From Burkholderia sp. WSM2232 (lineage in GTDB: Bacteria > Pseudomonadota > Gammaproteobacteria > Burkholderiales > Burkholderiaceae), in the NCBI RefSeq assembly GCF_000472545.1, contig NZ_AWZV01000018.1, positions 73,798-137,797 on the forward strand: a DNA stretch of 64,000 nt, given 5' to 3'. Within the stretch, counting starts at the first letter, position 1. Each line of letters begins with the position of its first letter. This document shows, one piece after another, positions 28,801 to 37,585 of the stretch. Position numbers and translations under genes: made by a program. The notes below the pieces were generated by a model. The model did no database searches. It had not been told where the DNA came from and was given only the letters and a program-made list of their open reading frames with translations.

Positions 28801-30948
28801 ATGCACGCCCAAGTCGAAACCATCACGGCAGACACCGCCGAAACGACTACCATGCTCGAGACCTACTTCGGCAACGAGCAGCCCATCGCCACCGTTCCGT
28901 ATTCCAGCCTGCGCCGCTCGCCGCTGAATGCGCGCACGAAGCCTCTGTCGGGGATTCCCGGCCTCGCCGCCAACATCCGCGCAAAGGGTCTGCTGCAAAA
29001 CCTTGTCGTCCACGAAATGAAGGGAACGCGGGGCAAGCAACGCCGATATGGTGTCTGCGCGGGTCAGCGCCGCGAAGCCGCACTCGACCTGCTGTACGAG
29101 CAGAAGCATATCGCCGCCGACTATCCGGTGCCGGTACGGATCGTCAGCGAAGGCGAAGCCCTCACGATTTCGCTGATCGAAAACAGCGAGCGCGAAGGAC
29201 TCGATCCGTTCGACGTGCTGCGCTCGTACCGGATGCTGGCCGAGGAAGGCCGCAGCGTCGACTATATCGCCGCGCTGTTCTCCGCATCGCCGCTCACCGT
29301 CAAGCGGCGCATGAAGCTCGCCAACGTTTCACCCAGGCTGCTCGGCCTGTTGCGCGAGGACAGCATCACGCTCGACCAGTTGGCCGCGCTCGCCCTTTCC
29401 GACGATCACGAGACGCAGGAACTGATCTGGTCGGAAGCGAACGAGTGGCAACGTCAGCCGAACTACCTGCGGCAGGCGATCACGCGCGCCGAAATCGACG
29501 CAAGCCGCAGCCGCCTCGTGCGCTTCGTCGGTCTCTCCGCCTATGAGGCGGCGGGCGGCTATGTACGCCGCGATCTGTTCAGCGACGACGAGAACGCCGG
29601 ATTCATTGCCGACACGGAACTGCTGCAGCGTCTTGCGGGCGAAAAACTCGAAGCCGTGGCCGGGGAAGTCCGCGCCGAGGGTTGGAACTGGACCGAGACG
29701 CGCGTGGAGCGTGACGTCCTCGAACTGAACCGCTACGACAGGCTCGATCCGCTCAACCGTCCGTATACCGGGGACGAGCAGCGCGAGATCGACGCGCTGA
29801 CGGCGCGGCAGGACGAACTCGCGAAACAAGACGATGCTCTTGCAGAGGACGACGAGAACGCCTATGAACAAGGCGAACGGATCGAGGCCGAACTGAACAG
29901 CGTCACCGCTGCGATTCAGGCACTCGAAACGCGCACGCTGACGTGGGATGCACAGCAGATGGCCGAAGCAGGTGCGTTCATCATCCTCGACCCGCAGGGC
30001 AACCTGACCATCGAGCGGGGGCTGATTCGCCGCGACGGGAATGCCGCGCACGATACGGCGGCAACGACCGTGGGACAGGCTGTCGCCACGCTCAACGAGG
30101 CCAGCCGGAAACCGAAGCCGGTACACAACGCCAAGCTCTGCCAGCGTCTGACCGCCCACCGCACCGCAGCCATCCACGCGGAACTGATCGCGCAGCCGTC
30201 CGTCGCGCTCGCAGCGCTGCTGTTCCGGCTCGTGCCGGTCGCCTTCCCCGAGCGGTACGGTGTCGGGCCAAGCCGCGACTATCTGGAGCTTAACGCCACC
30301 AGCAACCACGATGCACTGCTGAAAGCCGCCGATGACCTGTCCGCCAGCACCGCATGGGACGTCATCGACGCACAGCGCCAGCAGTGGCTCGCCGCCCTTC
30401 CCCGCAATCTGGCTGACCTGCTGCCGTGGCTGACCGGACAGGACGCCGGTACAACGCTGCTCGATCTGCTGGCATTCTGCACCGGCACCCTGCTCGACGG
30501 GGTCACCGGCACGGAAGGACCGCACGCGATCAACGCCCTGAGCAATGCGCTGCACCTCGACATGGCCCGGTACTGGACGCCGACCCGCGCGACGTATTTC
30601 GATCACGTCAGCAAATCACGTATCGTGGACGTAGCCATGCAGGCGGTGTCGCCCAAGGTCGCCCTCGACCTCAGCAAGATGAAGAAGGGCGACGCCTCGG
30701 CCACTGCCGAAATGCAGCTGGCGAAGTCCGACTGGCTCCCGGAAATCCTCACCGATCGGGAAGTGCCGCCTGTCCGTGCGCTCAGCGTACACAGCACGCC
30801 GGACGATGACGCAGACAAGGGCGAAGCCGGCGCCGAGGAAACAGAGGCACAGCCTGATGCGGAATCGGCCGACGAAAGCCGTACAGCATGGCCTTATCCG
30901 ACCGCAGCAAATATGGCTAATACGGAAACCACGCAGCGCAACGCGTGA
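28801..30948 (+). CDS. Large ParB/RepB/Spo0J-family protein
   Basis: 715 residues. The N-terminal ParB/sulfiredoxin-like nuclease domain (about 30-140) shows RRSPLNARTKPL, GQRREAALDLLY and the box ENSEREGLDPFDVLRSY. A helix-turn-helix stretch follows around VDYIAALFSASPLTVKRR. The long C-terminal half is typical of the plasmid and integrative-element versions, much longer than chromosomal ParB. A CTPase or DNA-binding role in maintenance or regulation is likely, but no parS-like site was identified. The ATG at 28801 follows CTGGAGTCAATC, a good RBS. Confidence 0.88.
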   Translation: MHAQVETITADTAETTTMLETYFGNEQPIATVPYSSLRRSPLNARTKPLSGIPGLAANIRAKGLLQNLVVHEMKGTRGKQRRYGVCAGQRREAALDLLYEQKHIAADYPVPVRIVSEGEALTISLIENSEREGLDPFDVLRSYRMLAEEGRSVDYIAALFSASPLTVKRRMKLANVSPRLLGLLREDSITLDQLAALALSDDHETQELIWSEANEWQRQPNYLRQAITRAEIDASRSRLVRFVGLSAYEAAGGYVRRDLFSDDENAGFIADTELLQRLAGEKLEAVAGEVRAEGWNWTETRVERDVLELNRYDRLDPLNRPYTGDEQREIDALTARQDELAKQDDALAEDDENAYEQGERIEAELNSVTAAIQALETRTLTWDAQQMAEAGAFIILDPQGNLTIERGLIRRDGNAAHDTAATTVGQAVATLNEASRKPKPVHNAKLCQRLTAHRTAAIHAELIAQPSVALAALLFRLVPVAFPERYGVGPSRDYLELNATSNHDALLKAADDLSASTAWDVIDAQRQQWLAALPRNLADLLPWLTGQDAGTTLLDLLAFCTGTLLDGVTGTEGPHAINALSNALHLDMARYWTPTRATYFDHVSKSRIVDVAMQAVSPKVALDLSKMKKGDASATAEMQLAKSDWLPEILTDREVPPVRALSVHSTPDDDADKGEAGAEETEAQPDAESADESRTAWPYPTAANMANTETTQRNA

Positions 30949-30953
30949 TTGAC

Positions 30954-30989
30954 CACTCCCTGCCTGTGCTCTGGCACAGGCAGGGAGTG
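30954..30989 (+). terminator. Strong hairpin after the ParB-like gene
   Basis: A perfect 16-base stem (CACTCCCTGCCTGTGC at 30954-30969 with its complement at 30974-30989) and a four-base loop, six bases after the ParB-like stop. The downstream sequence has only a short T run (CTTTACC), so it may work in both directions between the convergent transcripts. Confidence 0.8.
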
Positions 30990-31077
30990 CGCTTTACCGT
31001 GCGTGTTCCCCTACCCAGAGCGCAACGGCAACTATCACGGCGAATAGACCGATCACGACAGACAACAGATAGCCTAG

Positions 31078-31659
31078 TCAGCGTGTCAGACGCTGCCCGG
31101 ATGCATCGATACTCACCTGCGCCTGTCTGACAGCAGACTCCATCGTCCGCTCAAACAGGCTCGCGACCTCATTCAGCCGCTCCCGCTGTTCCCGCGCCGC
31201 AACCGCTGCCGCACCGACAAGTCTGTTACCGGCCACGCTCGCAACCCGGTTCGCCATCCGTTCAGCAAGCGAAGTGATCGCTGCCGTGTTGAAGTCTGCC
31301 AGAGCGGCCTGATATCTCGCTTCGTGTTCCCGGATCAAATTCTCCGCCAACTGGATCGTGGCCTTGCAGCGCGCGAGCGCGTCACGATGCTGACGCATCA
31401 AGGCATCGGTCGCCTCCCTACGCACGCCATCGAAACTACCGTCTCCGGCCCTGCGGATGCGATCCGGCATCGCCTCGTAAAGCCGCGCGTAGTATTGGAG
31501 CACGGCGATCATCGACCAGAGCGCATCGTTGTCGCGCAGGTTCAGCGCCCCGGACATCCGGCGCATGCGTAGCCGACTCGTATCGTCGGGCATCTCGCCC
31601 GTGACATCGAGAAACAGGCGGGCGAGCGCATCAGGCGACTTCGCCCGCCGGTTACGCAT
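31078..31659 (-). CDS. Uncharacterised 193-residue protein, third gene of the ParA-like operon
   Basis: No domain recognised. The sequence is predicted helical, rich in Arg, Ala and Glu, with a probable coiled-coil part from about residue 90 to the end (IQLAENLIREHEARYQAALA). No membrane segment. Its start overlaps the end of the ParA-like gene by eight bases, so the two are almost certainly co-translated and may act together. A role in partition or transfer is inference from position only. Confidence 0.7.
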   Translation of the reverse strand: MRNRRAKSPDALARLFLDVTGEMPDDTSRLRMRRMSGALNLRDNDALWSMIAVLQYYARLYEAMPDRIRRAGDGSFDGVRREATDALMRQHRDALARCKATIQLAENLIREHEARYQAALADFNTAAITSLAERMANRVASVAGNRLVGAAAVAAREQRERLNEVASLFERTMESAVRQAQVSIDASGQRLTR

Positions 31660-32344
31660 TAGCAGTTACCTTGGCAAACATGGCATCGCACAGCGAACGC
31701 CAGCGCAACAGCTCGACCCGTTCACCGATATGCATCGTCTCTGCTGCCTTGCGGATCGACATACGCTGACTACGAAGCTCATCGGCGACGCGATCCGCGA
31801 GATCGGGAAAATCCAGCGAATGGCCGCGCGATTCGACAGAACGGCGAAGCTGCGACCCCTGATACAGGGTGAACTTGTCCGCCGCGCCGAAGTAGCCGTT
31901 GCGCACGACATTCGTCACCGCGTCCGGAAACGTCCGGTTAAAAGCATTCAGCAGTTCAAGGCTGTCGCGTTGCCGGTTGATCACCCACAGGACCACAAGC
32001 TGACGTCGAAGCTCGCCAAGCGCACCGGCCAGTGTCGCGCCGAACTGCTCGACACCCGTCTGGCTCCGCGCCGCCGTGTTGACGACGATTGCTGCATCCC
32101 GGTGCTCGTCGCAGTAATTGACGAGGCCGATCCAGCCGTTTGCATCGTCCAGGTTGTACGCGATGCAATGCATCTCATCCTGAACCGCTTTCATCACGTC
32201 CGGATTGGAAGTATCGGTTTCCACCAGTGCCGCATGGATATCTCGCCGCAGCAGATAATCGGCCAGGGCGAGCGCAACAAAGCTCTTGCCCACGCCGCCC
32301 TTGCTGCCGCCAACGAGATAGATGGGGTAAGTCGTCGTATCCAT
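31652..32344 (-). CDS. ParA-like ATPase
   Basis: 230-residue P-loop ATPase of the ParA/MinD type. The deviant Walker A is GGSKGGVGKS at about residues 12-21, with both signature lysines. ETDTSNPDV occupies the switch I position. Proteins like this position plasmids or large complexes on the nucleoid. It sits between a small DNA-binding-like gene (nine bases upstream) and the 193-residue gene. Its partner could be the ParB-like protein at 28.8 kb, but that gene is in another transcript, so pairing is uncertain. Confidence 0.85.
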   Translation of the reverse strand: MDTTTYPIYLVGGSKGGVGKSFVALALADYLLRRDIHAALVETDTSNPDVMKAVQDEMHCIAYNLDDANGWIGLVNYCDEHRDAAIVVNTAARSQTGVEQFGATLAGALGELRRQLVVLWVINRQRDSLELLNAFNRTFPDAVTNVVRNGYFGAADKFTLYQGSQLRRSVESRGHSLDFPDLADRVADELRSQRMSIRKAAETMHIGERVELLRWRSLCDAMFAKVTANA

Positions 32345-32353
32345 TTGAATCCT

Positions 32354-32818
32354 CTAAAGGTTCTCGGTGTCGGGCGCAATCTCGAATGAGTACGCATCAC
32401 GCATCACCATGGTTCCCGGCTTGTTGACTACTTTTCCCCCATCCTGCTTTTGATTCTCTCTGGTGGCTTCCGCGCGCGGCGCGCCGCCCTTGTCTACCTT
32501 CTTCGTACGAGGCAATGGTGCGGTATTGCCTCGCGCAGATTCCTTTACCGCCGGTCGCGCCGACCTAGCTTTTTTTAAGGGATATAACGCGTATTTGACA
32601 GAGCCAACGCTGAAATCGAGCCCCTTCTCCCTTGCATGTTCAACGATTTCTTCCAGCGTGTATCCCTTCTCCCTCGCCGTACCGATCACCACACGCATCT
32701 CTTTCATTGCATCGGTGATCGACACGCGCTGCTCGGCTCCCGGCTTGACCGGCAGTGATTCGAGCGAGTGGACAAGCTCATCCCATTGCGCTCGGGTATA
32801 GCTTTTCGCGACCGGCAT
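32354..32818 (-). CDS. Small plasmid-type protein with an HTH-like region
   Basis: 154 residues. The region 30-80 reads as two helices and a turn, with EKGYTLEEIVEHAREKGLDF followed by SVGSVKYAL, the spacing seen in small plasmid-type DNA-binding proteins of the TraK or KfrA sort. The C-terminal half is Lys/Arg-rich and probably disordered. It is the first gene of the ParA-like operon. Autoregulation is likely for such proteins but not shown. Family assignment is tentative. Confidence 0.6.
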   Translation of the reverse strand: MPVAKSYTRAQWDELVHSLESLPVKPGAEQRVSITDAMKEMRVVIGTAREKGYTLEEIVEHAREKGLDFSVGSVKYALYPLKKARSARPAVKESARGNTAPLPRTKKVDKGGAPRAEATRENQKQDGGKVVNKPGTMVMRDAYSFEIAPDTENL

Positions 32819-33601
32819 GATTCGCTCCGTCGTGCTCTCTTCTCCCCATCTTGTTCACTCGGGAAAGCGCCGTCAATACCTGTTTCCGGCCAGAATTTTT
32901 CTGTCGGACCGCCATGGAATTAACCAGATTACGTCGGAATAAAAGAAATATTTTGGACGCGTCGGGCATGGGCAACGGACCCGGATCGGTGTCTGGAAAA
33001 CGTATCAAAAGGGTACCGGGCAGACTTCACAACGGCGCAGGTACAGAGCGATCACAGCCAGCAGACCGAATCGCTCCGACCAACGGGACGCACACGATGT
33101 ACCTGCGCGCCGACAGCGACACGATGGGCTCGCAAGACGATACCCGTCGCCCCACAAACGCCCGATAGCCCGCTTGCTTACTCTCGGGAACGACCGTGCA
33201 GACTTCAGATAATCGACGAACAGCCGAAGCAGGATCGATTTCACCGATTCAGAGCGCGCGCCTGCCGACTCCGGCCGCAGCCCTCGTGAACATTCGGCAG
33301 TCAGCTATCGGGCCATATACCGAACCACTACGCAGAAAGCGACCTGCCCGGTATGCAGATTCGATCAATCGACGTCCCGGACTCACGAGGTGAAGTACGC
33401 GGTCACGCAACGGAAGACTAGCAGACTCGTGAGGCGTATCCAGCGGACGCCTCCGGCTACCTCACGGAAATTTCCAGTCGACCGCGCCGAAATCGTTTAG
33501 ACGATGGCATTAAAAACGACATTAAAACGAGGGATGGCAGGATTGGCTAGCGCCGGTTTTGGGCTACCGCACCGTACGTTCCCACTGCGCATGATGTTCA
33601 T
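32819..33601. other. Spacer upstream of the ParA-like operon
   Basis: About 780 bases with no convincing gene. It contains a small hairpin (GAGGCGT at 33431-33437 with ACGCCTC at 33447-33453) and a near-perfect tandem pair, CATTAAAAACGA (33508-33519) and CATTAAAACGA (33520-33530). These could belong to a transfer or replication origin, but the evidence is thin. The promoter of the ParA-like operon should lie at its left end. Confidence 0.4.
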
Positions 33602-33790
33602 CTATCGCTGATCAGATCCTCTTAAGTAGCGTTCGATCACAGCCTCCCAAGCCGACCGCTTCTCGTCGCACTTATTGAATCGGCGGTGAGCCTCTAGATT
33701 GGAAACGTGAATAGCGGTTTCACCGACCTTGTGCGAGAACCACTGCGCCGTATCACTGTCCTCCAAGCGTAGAATGATCTGAACTGTAAT
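33602..33790 (-). pseudogene. 3' fragment of an unidentified gene
   Basis: A 62-codon open stretch ending in TAG (33602-33604) reads like real protein (DSDTAQWFSHKVGETAIHVS, then LEAHRRFNKCDEKRSAWEAV). It is closed immediately upstream by TAG at 33791-33793 and has no ATG; the only starts would be TTG or GTG without RBS. It is probably the remaining end of a gene removed by rearrangement. Product unknown. Confidence 0.35.
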
Positions 33791-33864
33791 CTAGTAACAG
33801 TTACATGCGATGACGCTTTCTTTGCCTATATTTCGTGGCAGTAGTGTCGTTCAGGAGTGCTTTC

Positions 33865-34200
33865 ATGGGACGGTGGACTACTGCCGATATAGAGTCAGCG
33901 AGGGCCGTGCCCTTCTACGTCCTGCTTCGTTTCCTTGGGGCGTATTGCAAGGTGGACAGGGAATATCGTTCTGCCGGTTTGGCCGAGAGCATCCGTGTTC
34001 ATGTGAACTACGCTGGCCGTGACTTTCGCCTCGTCTTTACAGGAGAGAAGTGGGTCAACGAGCTCTTGTCTCCACCGCAGCACGGACGAGGCGGCGCAGG
34101 TGCCATCGATCTGGCCGCCCATCTCACTGGTCTCGACTTCGTTCGCTCGGTGAAGATCTGCATCGATGCGCTCAACGACTCTGTCTCGAAGGTCTCGTGA
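33865..34200 (+). CDS. Small protein resembling the N-terminal domain of TOPRIM/DUF3991 primase-like proteins
   Basis: 111 residues from the ATG at 33865, with AGGAG eight bases upstream; the GTG at 33835 is less likely. It starts MGRWTTADIESARAVPFYVL and contains GRGGAGAIDLAAHLTGLDF, a motif typical of the primase-like N-terminal region of mobile-element TOPRIM proteins. No TOPRIM domain follows, so it may be a short family member or a truncation. Its stop overlaps the GTG start of the integrase remnant (GTGA), suggesting an operon before that gene decayed. Confidence 0.55.
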   Translation: MGRWTTADIESARAVPFYVLLRFLGAYCKVDREYRSAGLAESIRVHVNYAGRDFRLVFTGEKWVNELLSPPQHGRGGAGAIDLAAHLTGLDFVRSVKICIDALNDSVSKVS

Positions 34201-34950
34201 GACTCTTTTATACGACAGCGGACTTTGTCTGCAAAGGTCGATCTCGTCCAGGCATGCCGTTCCTGTGCGCGGAGAACATGGACTTCATGAACGCGCCGAA
34301 CGACTATCTCTTATGGGTCGTCTTGGAAAATCCCCAGACCCGAAGTCCCGCAACGTGGAAGAGCTACGCCGAGGCACTCTACGACTACTTCTCGTGGCTC
34401 GAGGCGAACGCTTTGAGTTGGGACCCAGTGCCCGCCCGCTACGGCGAAGGCGGCGGAATCTCAAACATCGCGCTGTATCGCAATTGGTCGCTTGACGCGC
34501 TTGATCGGAGATCTGGAAGGCACGCCATACAAGCGAGTACGGTACGGAAGAGACTTTCTCAGATTATGCGTTTTTATGAATGGGCTTTGGGGTGTGGCTG
34601 AATCCGGGCCGTTCCGTGGGATGTATCAAGGTCGGATGTTCGTGATGGGCGGCTTCATCGGGTCATCCGCGAGTACCCCCTTCCCCGTGTACCGCGCCAA
34701 CCTATCCGCTTTCTGACCGTTGCCCAATGCCCCACGCTGCTTGAGCGCTGTCCCGGACGGACGGTTCAGTTGATGACGAAGCTGATGCTGCAAACGGGGT
34801 TGCGCAACGAAGAGTGTCGGACGTTTCCAATGAAGTATCTGTTCGACCCGTCTCCGGCTAGACGTTCGCGTCGGATCGCGATCGATCTATCTCCGTCCGA
34901 CATGAAGCTAAAAGGATGCAGGCCCCGTCGGATCTATCTCAGGCGCCGGA
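34197..34950 (+). pseudogene. Second tyrosine integrase, interrupted and truncated
   Basis: From a GTG at 34197 the frame encodes an integrase N-terminal SAM-like domain (RSPATWKSYAEALYDYFSWL, then STVRKRLSQIMRFYEWAL). It is stopped by TGA at 34599-34601. The same frame then continues with catalytic-domain sequence, including IRFLTVAQCPTLLERC, LMTKLMLQTGLRNEECRTFP with the catalytic Arg, and DLSPSDMKLKG. It ends abruptly near 34950 where the tetR 3' end begins, so the His-x-x-Arg box and Tyr are lost. It therefore has both a nonsense mutation and a C-terminal truncation. Confidence 0.8.
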
Positions 34951-35541
34951 GCGCTTCTTCACCGTGGGCTTTGCGGCCACATTTTTCCAGGCGTCATCGT
35001 CGAGCAACGTGTCAAACAGCCGGTCACGGTCTTTCCGTGTGAGTGAAGACATGCCGAGTAGCGTCGAATACGCAAGGCCGCTGGCGGCCAACAGACGGAT
35101 CAACGAAAAATCACGATCCGACGCCTCTGCTTCAATGTTCTTCAACGTTCCTTCATCGATTGCCCGAAGACGTTCCAGAAGGTCCGGATTCGGGTGTGCA
35201 ATCAGTGTTGCAAGCACAGCGCGTGCAACAGAATGAGGCTGGTTGGCCGATTCGCGGTAAATCGCAATCTGGGCGGACAGTGTCGGTTCCGCCTTCGACG
35301 AGCCCTCTTTAGCGAGGTATTTCCTTGCGACCTGCTCGAAATGATGGCGATGATATTCAGCCAGCGCCTCAAGAATTCCGTTCTTGGTGTGAAACTGGTG
35401 CAACAGGCCGCCCTTGCTGATCCCGCTTTCACGCGCCAATGCATCGAATGTCAAACCGCCGACGCCGTCACGGGCAAGTATAGCCAGTGCCGCTTCGATT
35501 GCTTTTTTGCGGGTGATTTCCGAACGAGTGTGATTGTCCAT
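34939..35541 (-). CDS. TetR/AcrR-family transcriptional regulator
   Basis: 200 residues, standard length. The N-terminal HTH domain reads LTFDALARESGISKGGLLHQ followed by FHTKNGILEALAEY; the C-terminal ligand domain is helical. Its ligand is unknown. Palindromes of TetR type lie 191 bases upstream of its start (35732-35745) and around the pqi promoter region (38344, 38684), so it is a candidate controller of both; this is inference. Its 3' end abuts the broken integrase and marks the likely island edge. Confidence 0.92.
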   Translation of the reverse strand: MDNHTRSEITRKKAIEAALAILARDGVGGLTFDALARESGISKGGLLHQFHTKNGILEALAEYHRHHFEQVARKYLAKEGSSKAEPTLSAQIAIYRESANQPHSVARAVLATLIAHPNPDLLERLRAIDEGTLKNIEAEASDRDFSLIRLLAASGLAYSTLLGMSSLTRKDRDRLFDTLLDDDAWKNVAAKPTVKKRSGA

Positions 35542-36235
35542 TTCTATTTAACATGATGTCCGCAACGCATGACCCAAGCGCATCACGCTCTTCGTCAACT
35601 CCTCCCGCCTGTGCGCTGCGCGAGCGATGCGATCTCATCCCCCGATTCGCCAGGAACGGACACCACGGGGTTGAACTAGGGCCATCGGCCATGAAGATGG
35701 CATTCTACGACACTTCCACACACTCGATCCGACCGTCCAGACGGTTTACTCAGGCATTTTCCCATGATATTCTCCGGTCTCAACTCGGGCGATCCTGGGT
35801 ATCCGCCAAACCCGGGCACATGAGGGCGATTGCTACAGCGGATGAGCGCCGATCAACGGTCGCCCGTCTTTGCATTCAGTTCAACAAACTCCACCGACTT
35901 CCCCGAAGAAAGTCGTTTCGGAGCGCGTGGCCGGGCCTCGCTGACATTACTTTCATCTCCGGATTCCGTCCCGATACGGGCGACGCCAATCCACTCATGA
36001 CCACTGCCAGACTACGTCATGCATCGGATGGGTAACATCGGACAGGCCCGGAAGCCACCAATCGGAGTTTGTGCGCTGCCATGACAGACGCCATACCGCG
36101 GCTGGCGGTCCGGATCGCGAAGGCGGTCCGCCGCCTGTTCGCCATCCTCCATGATGTGGTGACCGGGCGATTGTGACCGGACACGTCATCGATGTCCTGG
36201 CCGGCTCTCCCCCGCAGAGGGTCGGGTCGATTCGA
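35542..36235. other. Spacer upstream of tetR
   Basis: About 690 bases. A plus-strand frame of 160 codons (35553-36035) has no RBS, low-complexity composition and no recognisable domain, so I treat it as non-coding. A palindrome at 35732-35745 is listed separately. Confidence 0.45.
35732..35745. promoter_or_regulatory. Palindrome resembling a TetR-family operator
   Basis: ACCGTC-CA-GACGGT, perfect six-base arms, followed by TTTA. It shares the ACCGTC half-site and the GGTTTA flank with the two sites in the pqi promoter region. It is 191 bases upstream of the tetR start, which is far for direct autorepression. Confidence 0.45.
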
Positions 36236-36406
36236 TCACGGATCAATGACCGCCGCGCAGGTATCCGTCGGCGCCGCCGCTACATGCCCTACCACCGGAA
36301 CGATCTTGATACCCGCCGACGCAACGCGACACGGAGCTGCAGCGAGACCACAGCCCCCCAGTGCGAACCCCAGAACGACGCATGCGGCCCATACAAGGTA
36401 TTTCAT
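36236..36406 (-). CDS. Small lipoprotein (DUF6726-like)
   Basis: 56 residues from the ATG at 36406, which has GGAGG correctly spaced; a longer frame upstream is rejected. The signal peptide MKYLVWAACVVLGFALGGC ends in a lipobox with Cys19. The short mature part contains APCRVASAGIKIVPVVGHVA and ends PTDTCAAVIDP, a pattern recurring in Burkholderia small lipoproteins. Expected in the envelope. Function unknown. Confidence 0.8.
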   Translation of the reverse strand: MKYLVWAACVVLGFALGGCGLAAAPCRVASAGIKIVPVVGHVAAAPTDTCAAVIDP

Positions 36407-37245
36407 TACAATTTCCTCCGACACCAGAAAACAGGACAGGTTGCGTATCTCACCACGGACAGCCGACGCCGTTAAATGCATTCGGTCCGCGGCATTAAGA
36501 AACAATCCTCAGGTATCCTTTACTTTTTTTCCAGAGCACAGCCGAAGCAGAAGACGCATCGCCTGGGTGGCCTGGCCTGACACTCCGGTCCGGCGGTACA
36601 CGGGACCAATGCCCCATCCAGTCACGCCAGATGGGCTCGTTCGTCCGGTTTTCCGTGTGTTTCCGCGCAGTCGATCAAACAGTCGATCGCGCTCCTGCAG
36701 GGACAACGGGCACAGCCCGGGAAGGCAGGACAGCACGAATCCCTGGCTGCTTACCGGTGCAACAAGGCATTTCAGGACCACCTGCTTCCTCGCTGATCCG
36801 TTTCACCCTGGCCGCATCCATCTCCTGGACGACATTCAGGAACTCCGGATCTCGCATCCGCTCTGCTCGGGGAGCCAACGCGACATCTCGCGGCTGACCG
36901 GCAGCCGCCCGGGCCATCGCTATCTGCGCCAGAAGCATGGACTGCATTTCAGTCGACTCACGCGTGGCAAGCTACGCACGCGCAAATTTCCCGGGATGCC
37001 TGGTCTGGATATCCAGTCGTGCTCCCAACGTCATCGCCCATCAGGCAACTGATGCGCACGCCACCGTTACCCGTCCCGCTCATCTTCGGCGCCCGTAGCG
37101 CCACTGCAGCCAATCCCCAGCCCCGGCGTCACCCGGAAAGCATGGCAGGCAATCGACGGAATCATCACGGGTCACAAGCCCTTCATACCCTTTTCCCTTC
37201 GCCGAATACGCAGACCGGCTCGCTGGATACCAACGAACGGCCGCG
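36407..37245. other. Spacer without a clear gene
   Basis: About 840 bases. Long overlapping frames exist on both strands because stop codons are rare in this G+C-rich DNA, but none has an RBS and a recognisable protein. A minus-strand stretch near 36.7-36.95 kb (ending 36675) reads somewhat like a helical small protein, but I cannot support it. Confidence 0.4.
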
Positions 37246-37467
37246 TTATCGCGAAGCGGTATGAACACCTGAATGGACACCGACGACGAGCGCGATGTAG
37301 ATAAGGGCACAGAAGACTCCGGCTAACGTGCCCAACACATCCCTGGCGACTGCACCGCGTCGGAAATGGACCGGAATGCCTACCAGCACATAGGCGATCG
37401 CAAACACCACGGCCACCATCAAAGGCGGCGGGACAGACAAGACTACAAAGTCGACCAGAGCCGGCAT
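37246..37467 (-). CDS. Small two-span membrane protein
   Basis: 73 residues from the ATG at 37467 (GAAGG upstream); a TTG two codons earlier is possible. Two hydrophobic stretches are separated by a basic loop, around PPPLMVAVVFAIAYVLVGIP and LGTLAGVFCALIYIALVVGV. I do not recognise the family. It is oriented like the neighbouring lipoprotein genes. Called on hydropathy and coding look only. Confidence 0.5.
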   Translation of the reverse strand: MPALVDFVVLSVPPPLMVAVVFAIAYVLVGIPVHFRRGAVARDVLGTLAGVFCALIYIALVVGVHSGVHTASR

Positions 37468-37585
37468 GCGCAACCTTCGGGGACGTCAGGGCAGCCGCCA
37501 TCTGCGCGGCGGGTTCCGGCGGCTTGTACGATGGACGCACGCGGCGCCAGACAGCGCTTCGGCTGACGCGCCGCCGCGAGTCCTT

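Noticed and set aside
33508..33530. Tandem CATTAAAAACGA / CATTAAAACGA as possible replication iterons
   Set aside because: Only two copies and no replication initiator gene nearby; too weak to name an origin.
35553..36035. 160-codon plus-strand frame after tetR
   Set aside because: No RBS, no domain, and biased composition without a plausible protein core.
36192..37052. 286-codon plus-strand frame
   Set aside because: No RBS and composition like antisense sequence; it overlaps a convincing small lipoprotein gene on the other strand.
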